A DNA stretch of 64,000 nucleotides from Salinisphaera shabanensis E1L3A (GCF_000215955.2 NZ_AFNV02000008.1:84281-148280), one strand, 5' to 3'. Shown: positions 9,737 through 19,120, counted from the first letter of the stretch. Numbers and translations: made by a program. The notes: a model not told the origin generated them from the sequence alone.

Positions 9737-10900
9737 TCACGGCGTCATCACCACCTTGATGCAACCGTCCTGTTTGGCATTGAAATTGGCATAGGCCTCC
9801 GGCGCTTCGGTGAGACCGTAGCGATGCGTGATGATGAAGGACGGATCGATCAGGCCTTGTTCCACAGTGTTCAGCAGCGGCTTGAGATAACCCTGCATAT
9901 GGGTTTGCCCACCTTTGACCGATAGCGACTTGTTCATCAGCGCGTTGATCGCGAAGCCGTCGACTTTATCGGTATAGACGCCGGGTAGGGACAGCCGCCC
10001 GCCCTTGCGAACGGACATGATCATTTCGTTGATCGCATGCGGGTGGTTGTCTTCGGTGGAATCCGCGGTGCGGCGTACCGCCTCTGGATCACCCTGACCG
10101 TGGGCCTCAGCGCCGACACAGTCGATGCCGCAATCCGGGCCGCGCCCACCGGTCATGTCCAGCAGCTTGCTGTAGACGTCTTCTTCTTCGAAGTTGATCA
10201 CCTCGGCGCCGGCTTTTTCACTGGCCAGCTTCAGGCGCTCGGGTACGCGATCGATCGCGATCACGCGGCCCGCGCCCATCATCCAGGCGCTGCGAATCGC
10301 GAACTGGCCGACCGGGCCGCAGCCCCAGATGGCGACCGTGTCGCCGGCTTCCATGTCGCACTGGTCGACCGCCTGATAGCCGGTCGGGTAGATGTCCGAC
10401 AGGAACAGCAGTTGGTCGTCACGCAGGTCGGACTCGACCTTGATCGGGCCGATATCGGCATAGGGCACACGCACGTATTCGGCCTGGCCGCCGGGAATGC
10501 CGCCCAGCAGGTGCGAGTAGCCGAACAGCGCTGCCGGCGAATGCCCCATTACTTCGGCCGCCTGATCGGCGTTCGGGTTGGAGTTGTCGCACAGCGAATA
10601 CAGATGCTTGTTGCAGAAAAAGCAGCTGCCACAAGAAATGGTGAAAGGTACGACCACGCGGTCGCCTTTCTTCAGGTTGTTCACGGCCGAGCCGGTTTCC
10701 ACAACCTCGCCCATGAACTCGTGGCCGAGAACGTCACCTTCCTGCATGCCGGCCATCAGACCGTTGTAGAGATGCAGATCGGAACCACAGATCGCAGTGG
10801 CGGTAATCTTGATGATCGCGTCGCGATCCTGCTGGATTTTCGGATCGTCGACGTTGTCGACGCGGACGTCGTGGGTACCGTGCCAGGTCAGTGCTTTCAT
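9737..10900 (-). CDS. Zinc-dependent alcohol / formaldehyde dehydrogenase
   Basis: A 387-residue medium-chain dehydrogenase. The catalytic zinc ligands are in CGSDLH and GHEFMGE; the structural zinc site is the [15 protein letters not shown] cluster; the nucleotide-binding loop is GCGPVG. The family includes glutathione-linked and glutathione-independent formaldehyde dehydrogenases. It lies downstream of gfa on the same strand, so oxidation of S-hydroxymethylglutathione or formaldehyde is likely. The start at 10900 (MKALTWHG) matches the family; the frame is open 50 codons further but without homologous sequence. Confidence 0.88.
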   Translation of the reverse strand: MKALTWHGTHDVRVDNVDDPKIQQDRDAIIKITATAICGSDLHLYNGLMAGMQEGDVLGHEFMGEVVETGSAVNNLKKGDRVVVPFTISCGSCFFCNKHLYSLCDNSNPNADQAAEVMGHSPAALFGYSHLLGGIPGGQAEYVRVPYADIGPIKVESDLRDDQLLFLSDIYPTGYQAVDQCDMEAGDTVAIWGCGPVGQFAIRSAWMMGAGRVIAIDRVPERLKLASEKAGAEVINFEEEDVYSKLLDMTGGRGPDCGIDCVGAEAHGQGDPEAVRRTADSTEDNHPHAINEMIMSVRKGGRLSLPGVYTDKVDGFAINALMNKSLSVKGGQTHMQGYLKPLLNTVEQGLIDPSFIITHRYGLTEAPEAYANFNAKQDGCIKVVMTP

Positions 10901-11037
10901 GATGCGCTCGTTAGTTTCTCGAAACTGCAGGCATTCATCGTACACGCGGCGACTAGGGTCGGGAATGCGGATAGTCACTGAACTGCCGGAAGTAAAAGAC
11001 TTTTGCGCGTTCGGCAGTAGTGCGCGCCGGGCGATAC

Positions 11038-11065
11038 CGCCGGCCCGCATGAACGCGGGCCGGCG
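11038..11065 (-). repeat. Strong inverted repeat between gfa and the dehydrogenase gene
   Basis: An 11-bp perfect stem (CGCCGGCCCGC / GCGGGCCGGCG) with a 6-base loop lies 10 bases past the gfa stop. There is no T-run. It may stabilise the gfa end of the message or act as a weak attenuator before the dehydrogenase gene. Confidence 0.6.
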
Positions 11066-11074
11066 ATCGGTTTG

Positions 11075-11641
11075 CTAGAGCACGCCTTTTTGTTTCGCGG
11101 TATGGGTGGCGATCACATCCATGAGCGTGGGTGATAGGCAGTCGTACGGTTCGAGGCCCTGGTCGTGCAGATGGCGCCGGATTTCGCCCATCTTGTTCGG
11201 ATCGGTACCGGCTTCGATAATCGACGATACGAATGCCGCGAACTGCGGCGGTTCCCAGCCGTCCTCATCGGACAGTTCGGTATGGATGAAGTCGAGACCG
11301 TAGAACGGGTGCTTGCTGTCTTCGATATGCCCGTACATGTGGGCGCCACAATCCGTACAGGCGTGGCGCTTGATGGCCGCGTCTTCGTTGACGACCTTGA
11401 GTTTTTTCTCGTTCTCGCTGACCTTGACGCTGTCGCTGGGTACGACCGCAATCTGGGCAAACGTCGCACCTTCGGGTTTCCAACACATCGTGCAACCGCA
11501 GACATGGTTATGCGCACACTGCGATGAAACCTTGACTTGCACCGGATCGCTGCTGCACTTGCATTTCAGCGTGCCGCCGGAAAAATTGTCGGCGGCGGGC
11601 TTTATGCCTTTGTCCACGCTGGGATGTATCGTGATGCTCAT
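11075..11641 (-). CDS. gfa: S-(hydroxymethyl)glutathione synthase (glutathione-dependent formaldehyde-activating enzyme)
   Basis: A 188-residue zinc protein that condenses formaldehyde with glutathione, the first step of glutathione-linked formaldehyde oxidation. The zinc cysteines of the GFA fold are seen as C27-x-C29, C48-x-C50-x2-C53 and C95-x2-C98. Its length matches the family. GAGGAATATTC precedes the ATG. The 12-bp palindrome GAATTCGAATTC at 11654-11665, just upstream, could be an operator or chance. The zinc dehydrogenase follows after 174 bases, giving a formaldehyde-detoxification operon, which fits a region devoted to alcohol oxidation. Confidence 0.92.
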   Translation of the reverse strand: MSITIHPSVDKGIKPAADNFSGGTLKCKCSSDPVQVKVSSQCAHNHVCGCTMCWKPEGATFAQIAVVPSDSVKVSENEKKLKVVNEDAAIKRHACTDCGAHMYGHIEDSKHPFYGLDFIHTELSDEDGWEPPQFAAFVSSIIEAGTDPNKMGEIRRHLHDQGLEPYDCLSPTLMDVIATHTAKQKGVL

Positions 11642-11833
11642 GAATATTCCTCGTCTCGCAATGAATTCGAATTCGTTAATGGGCGTATTGCCTGTTATTG
11701 ACCGGCGCGTACGCCGGTTTGCGATTCACACTACGCCGCTGGTCGATCAGGTCAAATACGACGTAAGCCGGGTGCTGTCTTTGCTTGCACCGGGTGAGGC
11801 GAGTGCCGGCAGGCGGCGGGGCGAGCGATAGAG

Positions 11834-13018
11834 ATGGCGCACACGCCCTTGTTTTTGCTTGTTGCGACCTGGCTGTTGGCCGGGTTGTTGTTCGAGGCCG
11901 TGGTCTGTGCCCGCCAGTGGCGGCATCTCGCCGGCGACGCGCCGGGTACGGGGTCGCGCAGCCGTTACGGCCAGCAGCGTGCGCTGTTTCAGTGGCTGGC
12001 CGGCGTCGAACGTATCGTACGTGTGGTCCTGTGGCTTGCGACCGGTGCGCTTGGTGCTCTGTATGCAAGCGTCGAGGCCTATGGCGAAGCGGGTGCGCTG
12101 GTGTTCGTGGCCGTCTTCGCTATCGCCGATCAGCTGCTGTGCGAGGTACGTGCCTGGGCGCGCTGGTGGTTTGCCGAGCGTGCGGGCGGCATGTCGCGAA
12201 GTGGTATGGCCACCGTAGCCCTCGATAGCGGCCGCCGAGTCGCCCTCAACACCGTCATCGCGACGCTGGCGGCTGCATGGGTACTCTGGCCGTTTTCGTT
12301 CTGGGCATTCGGCTGGGCCTGGCCGATAAGCGGCGGGCTGTTGATTGCGGGGGCTGCGCTGTTGTTCTGGGCGCGCCCGAATCTGATCGCGCCGCTGTTC
12401 GAACGCTTCAAGCCGCTCGAGGCCGGCGAATTACGCCAACGCCTCGAGGCCATGATGCAGCGCTGTGGCACGCATCTGGAGCAGGTGCTGGTTGTCGATA
12501 CCTCGCGTCGTTCACGTGTTGCCAATGCGTATTTCACGGGCCTGGGGCGCAGTAAACGGGTGGTGCTCTCGGATACGCTGATCGCGCAGTTGTCGGCCGC
12601 CGAACTGGAAGCCGTGATGGCCCACGAGCTGGGTCATTACCGCTGTGGTCATCTGCAGCGCTTCTACGCCAGCCAGGCTGCGTTGTTGTTCGGCGCTTAT
12701 CTGGCGCTCGGAGCTGTCGCGGCGATGATGAATCTGTCGCCAGCGCCGGCTGAACTTGTGGTTGCAGCATATTTGCTTCTGCCTGCGCTCGGCTGGCCGC
12801 TGCAGTTTTGGCAGTCGGCCCGTCGGCGGCGCTATGAATACGAAGCCGATGCCTATGCAGCCGAACATGCTGATGCCGCAGCGCTGATCTCGGCTTTGGA
12901 GAAACTGCTCGCCAACAACCTGACCGCGCCGACCATGGATCGCTGGTACGCCGCGCTGTTTGCGACCCATCCGCCGGGCGCGTCGCGTCTGGCACGGCTG
13001 CATGCGATCGATGGCTGA
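11834..13018 (+). CDS. M48 family membrane metalloprotease
   Basis: A 394-residue Ste24/HtpX-type zinc protease. Hydrophobic segments lie near residues 1-25, 62-100, 140-180 and 275-320. The catalytic motif HELGH is at 264-268 and a downstream YEYEADAYA supplies the third ligand region. The family removes C-terminal residues from prenylated or membrane proteins. Here it overlaps the start of the SoxYZ-like gene by 8 bases, tying it to the quinoprotein accessory cluster. PqqA processing is done by M16-type PqqF/G in other bacteria; none is seen here, so a role for this protease in peptide cleavage is a speculation. Confidence 0.85.
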   Translation: MAHTPLFLLVATWLLAGLLFEAVVCARQWRHLAGDAPGTGSRSRYGQQRALFQWLAGVERIVRVVLWLATGALGALYASVEAYGEAGALVFVAVFAIADQLLCEVRAWARWWFAERAGGMSRSGMATVALDSGRRVALNTVIATLAAAWVLWPFSFWAFGWAWPISGGLLIAGAALLFWARPNLIAPLFERFKPLEAGELRQRLEAMMQRCGTHLEQVLVVDTSRRSRVANAYFTGLGRSKRVVLSDTLIAQLSAAELEAVMAHELGHYRCGHLQRFYASQAALLFGAYLALGAVAAMMNLSPAPAELVVAAYLLLPALGWPLQFWQSARRRRYEYEADAYAAEHADAAALISALEKLLANNLTAPTMDRWYAALFATHPPGASRLARLHAIDG

Positions 13019-13832
13019 TCGCGGCCGACTACTGTCGCGGCCTGCTGTGTGCATCTTGCTGGCGGGGCTGTATGCGCTGAGTTGTGCGTCGGTTGCAAGC
13101 GCGGCCGGGGTCGATACGATCGTTCACGATCCGCTGGAGTCATCGCGGTGGCGCTATATGGTGGCCCAGCATTTTCGTGACGCGCCGGTGGTATTCGACG
13201 AGCGCGTGCAGGTTCTCGTTCCGGATCACGCACAGGACCCGCAGGCCACCCCGGTACAGATCCGTGTGCAGGGCCTGAACGATGTCACCCAGATCCGGGT
13301 GATCGCCGACGCCAGCGCCCATAGCAGGGTGCTGGATTATTTTCCGGCGAATGCCGCGCCCTCGATCGGCTTCAGCTTCGAGGTGGCCCAGGCCACGCCG
13401 CTGCGCGCGGCAGTGCGCACGGGCGACGGCGTATGGCATATCGGCGGCGCCTGGGTGGACGGGCAGGGCGGCGGCTGTGCCGCGCCCAGCGTTACGCCAG
13501 CGGCGAGCGCCGATCTTGCATTCGAGGGCCGTATTGAAGCGCGCAGCTGGGCTCGTGCCAACGACCGTCAGCGGCTCAAGTTGCGTGTCGTTGTGCCCAG
13601 GCAGACATCGGATATCGCGACGCGCAGCACGGCCGTTGTCGAGGAAATCACCGTTCGCGATACGCAAGGCCGGCTTCAGGCGCGCCTCGTGCCCGGCAGC
13701 CCGCTTGCCCGCGCCAGCCTGTTCACGCTGGATATACCCAGCCGTGAGGCGTTGCGAATCGAAGCCCGCGACGACTGGGGCAATCGCTATCGAACACACG
13801 TTGCCATGAATGCCGAAGACGAGGCGCCGTAA
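13011..13832 (+). CDS. Quinoprotein dehydrogenase-associated fused SoxYZ-like carrier
   Basis: A 273-residue exported protein with a signal peptide (cleavage near ASAA, residues 29-32). The N-terminal half resembles SoxY and ends in a flexible arm G-G-G-C156; the C-terminal half resembles SoxZ. In sulfur oxidation the SoxY arm cysteine carries sulfane sulfur. The fused form is known mostly from PQQ-dehydrogenase loci, where its job is unknown. ATG 13011 overlaps the protease stop by 8 bases, and the metallo-hydrolase gene begins one base before its stop, so the three genes form a tight operon. Confidence 0.85.
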   Translation: MADRGRLLSRPAVCILLAGLYALSCASVASAAGVDTIVHDPLESSRWRYMVAQHFRDAPVVFDERVQVLVPDHAQDPQATPVQIRVQGLNDVTQIRVIADASAHSRVLDYFPANAAPSIGFSFEVAQATPLRAAVRTGDGVWHIGGAWVDGQGGGCAAPSVTPAASADLAFEGRIEARSWARANDRQRLKLRVVVPRQTSDIATRSTAVVEEITVRDTQGRLQARLVPGSPLARASLFTLDIPSREALRIEARDDWGNRYRTHVAMNAEDEAP

Positions 13833-14776
13833 TGCGTGTTTTTCTCGCCTGTCTGCTGCTTGCCCTGAGCCCCGTTGGCGCCTGGGCCAGCGATTATTAT
13901 GCGTTGACGCCACAACAAATCGCCCCCGATACCTATGTGTTCATCGGCGCGCTTGAAGGATTCGATTTCGACAATCACGGCGCCGTGGCCAATAGCGGCT
14001 TCATCGTCAGCGAAAAAGGCGTGGTGGTGGTCGATACGGGCCCGTCCCGGCTCTATGGCGAAGCCATGCGCACGGCGATTGCAGAGGTTACCGACCAGCC
14101 CGTTGTACGGGTCTATATCACCCATGCCCATGCTGACCACTTTCTCGGCAACAACGCTTTCGAGGATGTGCCGATCGCGGCACTACCGGCCACCGAAGAG
14201 AGTATTCGCAGTGCCGGCGAGGACATGGCGAGCCATCTCTACGATCTCGTCGGCGCGGCCATGCGCGGCACCGCGCCCGTGGTGCCGAACGAGACGCTCG
14301 CGCTCGACGCGGCCACGAGCACGCGTATCGACTACGGTAATCACCGGCTCGAACTTATCGCCGCGGCGGGCCATAGCCCGGCCGATCTGATGATTCTGGA
14401 TCGAACGACCGGCGTGCTCTTTGCCGGCGACGTGGTTTTCAATAATCGGGCGCCGGCCACGCCGCATGGCGATATCGCCGGTTGGCAACGGGCGCTTGCC
14501 GCGGCGGGCGAAAGCGGCTTCAGGATCGTGGTCCCCGGTCATGGGCCGGTCGCATACGATACGGCGCCGTTGGCCCAGACCGCGGATTATCTGGCCTGGC
14601 TGAAAGATCGGCTGCAACAGGCCGCCGCGCGTGGCGAGAGTGCTGCCGAGGTGATGTTCGAACCGCTGTCGCCGCGCTGGGCTGCGTTGGCAGTACAGCC
14701 GGCCGAGTATCGGCGTTCGGTAAGCTATCTCTATCCGGCCCTGGAGCGAGCGACGCTCGACCCGTCGCAAGACTGA
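13832..14776 (+). CDS. Quinoprotein-associated periplasmic metallo-beta-lactamase-fold hydrolase (SoxH-like)
   Basis: A 314-residue exported protein (signal peptide 1-19, ending AWAS). The metallo-beta-lactamase motif is H98-x-H100-x-D102-H103 (THAHADH), with later ligands in GHSPADL, FAGDVVF and PGHGPV. Relatives are called quinoprotein relay system zinc metallohydrolase or SoxH-related and occur with the fused SoxYZ-like protein in PQQ loci. The substrate is unknown; hydrolysis of a thiol adduct carried on the SoxYZ-like arm would be an attractive guess. It shares one base with the preceding gene. Confidence 0.86.
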   Translation: MRVFLACLLLALSPVGAWASDYYALTPQQIAPDTYVFIGALEGFDFDNHGAVANSGFIVSEKGVVVVDTGPSRLYGEAMRTAIAEVTDQPVVRVYITHAHADHFLGNNAFEDVPIAALPATEESIRSAGEDMASHLYDLVGAAMRGTAPVVPNETLALDAATSTRIDYGNHRLELIAAAGHSPADLMILDRTTGVLFAGDVVFNNRAPATPHGDIAGWQRALAAAGESGFRIVVPGHGPVAYDTAPLAQTADYLAWLKDRLQQAAARGESAAEVMFEPLSPRWAALAVQPAEYRRSVSYLYPALERATLDPSQD

Positions 14777-14797
14777 CGAGTGCTGCCCGTTTGCCGT

Positions 14798-15529
14798 TCA
14801 GCGGCCCGGTGCACGGGTGAGCTTCATGCTGATATGCCCGCCGGTAATCATGCGCTGTTCGCTGGTCAGGCGTTCGTCGCGCTCCAGGCGGGCCAGGCCC
14901 ACGCCCGGGCAATACCATTCGCGTTGCTCGATAGGGACCTCGGAGGGCGCGAACCCGGCACCGGCGCCCAGATGAAAATGCGCGGTGCCGACAGCCAGCA
15001 CGCAGCGCTGGAAGCGTCCGGCGGGTACGTCCACGGCAACGTCGTCGGCCTCGATACGGTAGTCCAGCGTGACCGTATTGCCCGGCGCGTGTTCGCTGAT
15101 GAAGGTCCGGGCGCGATCCAGCAGATAGGCATGGGCCGGCTCGCGCCAGCTCGTACCCACCGTCGCCGGTAGCGGCAGGATCTTGGTTTCGGGTTGATCC
15201 ATGATCGGCGTGTGGCTGGCGACCGATTTAACGGCCACGCGGTAATAACCGTCATCACGCTCGGCCAGGTAGTAGCGGCTGCCGTTTTCGTTGCGACGGA
15301 TCGCGATGCCCGGCTCGCCGGCAAAGCGGCGGCGCTCGACGTTCTCCATGGTGCGCGTGCTGCGTTCGGGGGCGGCCCCCTTGCGTTCGGTCACCACGCT
15401 GTACTCCCAGCGCAGGCCCGGTTCGAGCGGGTAAAGCGCATCGGCATCGGGCTGGGCGCCGCAGCCGACCAATACGGTGCCAAGCCATGCTGCGGACAAT
15501 ACGTTTGCCAGTCGGAATACAGCGCGCAC
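14798..15529 (-). CDS. Putative lipoprotein of the ExbB/ExbD-like module
   Basis: A 243-residue protein of unknown function with a lipoprotein signal (hydrophobic segment 10-20, lipobox L-V-G-C23), so it should be anchored to a membrane facing the periplasm. The mature part has many beta-prone stretches (RWEYSVV, RRFAGEPGIAIRR, YYLAERDDGYYRV) and no recognised domain. It is the last of four same-strand genes (ExbB-like, ExbD-like, membrane protein, lipoprotein) separated by 2-40 bases. It is convergent with the metallo-hydrolase gene. Confidence 0.75.
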   Translation of the reverse strand: MRAVFRLANVLSAAWLGTVLVGCGAQPDADALYPLEPGLRWEYSVVTERKGAAPERSTRTMENVERRRFAGEPGIAIRRNENGSRYYLAERDDGYYRVAVKSVASHTPIMDQPETKILPLPATVGTSWREPAHAYLLDRARTFISEHAPGNTVTLDYRIEADDVAVDVPAGRFQRCVLAVGTAHFHLGAGAGFAPSEVPIEQREWYCPGVGLARLERDERLTSEQRMITGGHISMKLTRAPGR

Positions 15530-15531
15530 GG

Positions 15532-16044
15532 CTATTTCTCCGGCAGCATGGGTTCGGGCAGATCGCGCAGCTCGATGTTCTGATGATCGGGCGCAAAGGT
15601 ATTGTCTTCGCTGACCACGCGCTCGCCGTCGCTGCGATCGGCCGTACCCATCTGCAGCTGGCCGTTGCGCATGGCGTCGCGTGCCCGCTCCAGCCGCGTA
15701 TGCAGCTCACGGTCGTAGGGCAGGGTGAAGGCTCGTGGTATGCCGCTGGGCTCGTCGTTGACGATCGGTGTGATCCATAGATAGATCCGCCCGGCCGCGC
15801 CCTGGCTTTCATCCGGCTCGAGCACCGACGATGCATTGAGCAGAAAGTGATGCGGCAGCGACATACGCGCCGGCCAGCCGCGTAGATCCTGCAACGAATG
15901 CCAGGTGACGAAATACAGGGCGCTCACCAGCACGATACAGCCCAGGCGCACCCACAGTGGCCAGCCGCTGCGGATATTGAGCGCGAGCACCAGTACGCCG
16001 AGAGCCACATAGGCGCCGCCGAGCAGCCAGAGAGTCTGTGTCAT
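15532..16044 (-). CDS. Membrane protein of unknown function in the ExbB/ExbD-like module
   Basis: A 170-residue protein. Two hydrophobic helices (about 4-23 and 32-46) precede a soluble domain with RIYLWITPIVNDEPSGIPRAF, probably periplasmic. No family recognised. It ends 2 bases before the lipoprotein gene and follows the ExbD-like gene by 40 bases, so it is almost certainly co-expressed with both. Confidence 0.75.
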   Translation of the reverse strand: MTQTLWLLGGAYVALGVLVLALNIRSGWPLWVRLGCIVLVSALYFVTWHSLQDLRGWPARMSLPHHFLLNASSVLEPDESQGAAGRIYLWITPIVNDEPSGIPRAFTLPYDRELHTRLERARDAMRNGQLQMGTADRSDGERVVSEDNTFAPDHQNIELRDLPEPMLPEK

Positions 16045-16084
16045 CGTCGGTCCTCGTTGTGTGTTGGCGCGTGCGAAGCGGGTG

Positions 16085-16681
16085 TCATTGCACGATCGAC
16101 TTGGCCAGTGTGTTCACATTGCTCACCGAACCATCGGGGTTCACGGTAAAACGCACCGCCGTATGTTCCTGGCCGGGATAATCGAGCGCGACCTGATCCT
16201 TGAAGACAATCTGCAGGCGTGGGTTGATCCGGCTGACCACCACATCGGCGAGGATCGGCTGCCCGGTCTTCGAGTCGTAATACTGCAGATTGACCACATA
16301 TTCGCCCGGCGCCCGCCCGCGGATGGTCACGATTTCCTGGTTGAGTTCGTTGGTGATGCGCTGGCCGTCGACGATCATTTCATCGTTGATCAGGCCGCGG
16401 TCGTCGCGATCGAGATTCATCATCCCGGCTTCCGGATTCAGGTACCACACCTTGTCGCCGCCGGGGCCCTGCACCCACAGATCGACATCATCCGGACGCC
16501 CCGATTCCCAGGTTGCGGTGATGATGTATTCCGCCTTGGCGGGGATTTCGCCGGTCTTCGCGGGCGGGTTCAGGAAGAACACCGCGATCAGGAACATGAA
16601 GGTAAAACCCAGCAGTGCATTGAACAGCAGATCGGTAAACGGGTCGGTATCGCTATGGCGGCGTTTGCGCCGAAAGGCCAT
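16085..16681 (-). CDS. ExbD/TolR-like single-span membrane protein
   Basis: A 198-residue protein with a short basic N-terminus, one transmembrane helix (about 18-38) and a periplasmic domain. The helix begins D-P-F-T-D17, matching the ExbD/TolR pattern where an Asp at the start of the helix is needed for proton flow. The periplasmic part (VDLWVQGPGGDKVWY and after) does not look like a standard ExbD domain. Seven bases separate it from the ExbB-like gene. Together they should form a proton-driven motor of the ExbBD/TolQR/MotAB type; the partner it energises is not known. Confidence 0.72.
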   Translation of the reverse strand: MAFRRKRRHSDTDPFTDLLFNALLGFTFMFLIAVFFLNPPAKTGEIPAKAEYIITATWESGRPDDVDLWVQGPGGDKVWYLNPEAGMMNLDRDDRGLINDEMIVDGQRITNELNQEIVTIRGRAPGEYVVNLQYYDSKTGQPILADVVVSRINPRLQIVFKDQVALDYPGQEHTAVRFTVNPDGSVSNVNTLAKSIVQ

Positions 16682-16688
16682 GGCGCAA

Positions 16689-17432
16689 TCAGCCCAGGCG
16701 CTGGTCTTGGGCGAAGGTCACAATGCGGGCCTGCAGGCGGTCGGCGGCGCGGTCGAGCAGCAGGTATTGCAGGCTCAGCACCATGCTCGTGGTCAGGCCG
16801 ACGAGGGTGGTATAGAGCGCCACGCGCATGCCCTGGCTCATACCGACGAGCAATTGCTGAATCGCGGCCACATCGAAAGACTGGGTGCTGTTAACCGTGG
16901 CCAGCATGACGATGAAACCGATCACCGTGCCCAGCAGCCCTAGCTTGATGAGGGCGCCGCAGATGAACCAGCCCATTTCGTGGGCGCCGGCCAGGCGCTC
17001 GCCCAGCACATCGACCACCGTATCCGGCGGTGGGCCATCGCGGTGGGAGCGCAACTGCAGCAGCGACGCAAGATAGGCGCTGGCGGCGCTTTCGGGCTGG
17101 ATGCGGTCATCGACGGTGAGCGCGCCCGTATCGCTGCGCTGCAAGCGCGCGCCGTTGTCCACGTCACGTATCACCCGCTCGAAGCGCGCGGTCTCGCGCG
17201 AGAGCCAGGCGCTGCGTATGCCGCAATAGCCCCAGGTGACGATGAATATCAGGCTGATGAGCAGGCTCACGCGGGTCATGTCGCCAGCGACGAGCGTTGT
17301 CAGCACGTTGTATTGCTGGGCCACCCACAGCACGAAGACCAGCACGCCGGTCATGATCAGCCATTGCTGGAATACATGGCCCGAGCCGGCCCCGGGCCGA
17401 GCGGTTTTGAAGCGGGTCAGCGATACCGCCAT
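16689..17432 (-). CDS. MotA/TolQ/ExbB-like proton channel protein
   Basis: A 247-residue inner-membrane protein. It has hydrophobic helices near 25-45, 55-75, 155-178 and 200-225. The LGLLGTVIGFIVML segment followed by GMSQGMRVALYTTLVGL is the family signature of the two channel-lining helices. It is first in a four-gene unit with the ExbD-like protein. It differs from classical ExbB in length and lies away from any tonB gene. It is 86 bases downstream of the flavoprotein gene on the same strand, so it may also belong to that operon. Confidence 0.8.
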   Translation of the reverse strand: MAVSLTRFKTARPGAGSGHVFQQWLIMTGVLVFVLWVAQQYNVLTTLVAGDMTRVSLLISLIFIVTWGYCGIRSAWLSRETARFERVIRDVDNGARLQRSDTGALTVDDRIQPESAASAYLASLLQLRSHRDGPPPDTVVDVLGERLAGAHEMGWFICGALIKLGLLGTVIGFIVMLATVNSTQSFDVAAIQQLLVGMSQGMRVALYTTLVGLTTSMVLSLQYLLLDRAADRLQARIVTFAQDQRLG

Positions 17433-17518
17433 GGCTCATCCTCTCGCAGCGTTGTCGCGCCGAGCGCGCGATCTTTTGTTGTTCTCGTAAGCACGATGTT
17501 CTATCGAGCAGGCACCGG

Positions 17519-18807
17519 TCAGCCGAAGCTGTCGTGCACGATGTTGTGATACCACGAGCGCGCATAATCGGCCTCGGCCGCGCGCGTGTCGGGGTCGGCG
17601 GCCAGGGCTGAAATACCACCGGCGTTGGCAATGGCGGTCAGTGTATCGCCGTCGAGCGTATACACCTCGGTTACGCTGATGCCGTAGTCCGGTGCCACCA
17701 GGCTGTAGCAGGCGTTGATCAGTCTTGTCTCAGCGGCGGGTTCGCCGGCCAGTTGTCGCGCTATCGCATGCGCACACAGCTTGGCCTGCATGTTGGCCGC
17801 GTAGGCCGATTTGGGCATGGGCTCGGCGCGCGCAGCATCGCCAATGACATGCACGCCCTCGTGGCCCGGCACCGAAAAATCGTGGCCGGCGACCGGCACC
17901 CAACCGGCGGCATCGGTCAGCCCGGCATCGGCTGCCAGGCGGCCGGCTTTCTGGGGCGGAATGATATTGAGCACATCGGCTGAGTATTCGTCGCCGCCCG
18001 CGGTACGCACACGCTTGCTTGTGGCATCCACTTCGACCACCCGCGCCCCCCCGCGCGGCGCCCGCCGCGCCATTGCACGCGTTCGCCGTAGCGTGCGCCC
18101 CAGCCGGTGCGAAACAACGGTTCCTTGGAAAAATGATCCTTCGCATCGAGGATCAGCACATCGGCGTCGGGTCTGTGCTGCTTGAGGAAATGGGCAATCA
18201 GGCTGGCGCGCTCGTAGGGCCCGGGCGGGCAGCGATAGGGGTTGTCCGGCGTGCTGATAATCACGCGTCCGTTGTCGGGCATCGCGCGTAGCTGATCGCG
18301 CAGTGTGCGCAACTGGCGGGCGCCGCCGGGCCAGGCATGGGGAATGCGCTCGACATGGTCGGGGCCATAACCGTCGATTGCGTCCCACTCGAAATCGATA
18401 CCGGGGGCGATAATCAGCCGGTCGCCGGCAATCGTTCGACCATCGCCCAGGCGGATACGGCGTGCCGTCGGCTCGACGCCATCGATATCGGCATGCACGA
18501 CTTTGACTCCCGCCGCGCTTAGCCCCTCGTGGGTCTGGGTGATCGCCGACACTGGGCGTAGCCCGGCGATGACCGTATTGCAGAAGGGTCCGGTCACAAA
18601 ACTGTCCTGGCGATCGACGAGCGTCACGCGAACCGACGGCGCAAACCGGCGCAGTGCAAGTGCGCAAGTGGCACCCGCGAAACCGCCGCCCGCGATGACC
18701 ACCTGGGGTGGCGCCGCGCCGGCGCGACCTACCGGTAGGCCGAGCACACTCAGTGCAGCGGCGCCGGCGAGCCCGCGCAGCAGGCGTCGCCGGTTGTTAC
18801 GGGGCAC
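17519..18807 (-). pseudogene. Flavocytochrome c sulfide dehydrogenase-like flavoprotein (FccB/SoxF type), frameshifted
   Basis: An exported FAD protein broken by one frameshift. The first frame (from 18807) has a twin-arginine signal (NRRRLLRG), the FAD motif VVIAGGGFAGATC, and C76 in GPFCN, in the region where FccB binds flavin covalently. The second frame (to 17519) gives the C-terminal half: VLNIIPPQKAG, VHVIGDA and the terminal NIVHDSFG. The break is in a run of seven C at 18046-18052 (G7 on the coding strand). The whole is 1289 bases, one short of 430 codons, so one lost G explains it. It overlaps the upstream cytochrome gene by 11 bases. Known relatives oxidise sulfide; here a quinoprotein-linked role is possible. 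Confidence 0.85.
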
Positions 18808-19120
18808 GACGATGTTCTTCGGCCGCGCTATCGGTAGCGGCGAAATAGTCGGCGAGCGCCGTGATCTGGGCGTCGTCGTAGGCTGGCGCGATTCGATTCA
18901 TGATCGTGCCGGCGCCGTCGCGAAACGCCTGCATGCGTGCGATGAACATGGGTTTGTCCAGGCCGGCCAGAGACGGCACCGCGCCGGTGGACTGGCCTTG
19001 CGAGCCGTGGCAGGCGGTACAGGCGCCGGCAAGCGTTTCGCCTTCGGCAGCGGCTGCACCGGCGCGCCCTACGCTGAACGCGATCAGCATCATTGTCACG
19101 GCGAGTACGCGATAGCTCAT
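18797..19120 (-). CDS. Periplasmic c-type cytochrome, FccA-like
   Basis: A 107-residue exported monohaem cytochrome. The signal peptide runs to about residue 24. C34-T-A-C37-H38 is the haem site and M74 (in TIMNRIAP) the likely axial methionine. It overlaps the flavoprotein gene by 11 bases, matching the cytochrome-flavoprotein pairing of flavocytochrome c. ATG 19120 gives a clean signal peptide; the frame is open 21 codons further upstream without any. Confidence 0.85.
   Translation of the reverse strand: MSYRVLAVTMMLIAFSVGRAGAAAAEGETLAGACTACHGSQGQSTGAVPSLAGLDKPMFIARMQAFRDGAGTIMNRIAPAYDDAQITALADYFAATDSAAEEHRRAP

Noticed and set aside
10037..10981. Long open frame on the plus strand opposite the zinc dehydrogenase
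   Set aside because: It is a GC-rich antisense shadow; the minus-strand gene has all zinc and NAD motifs.
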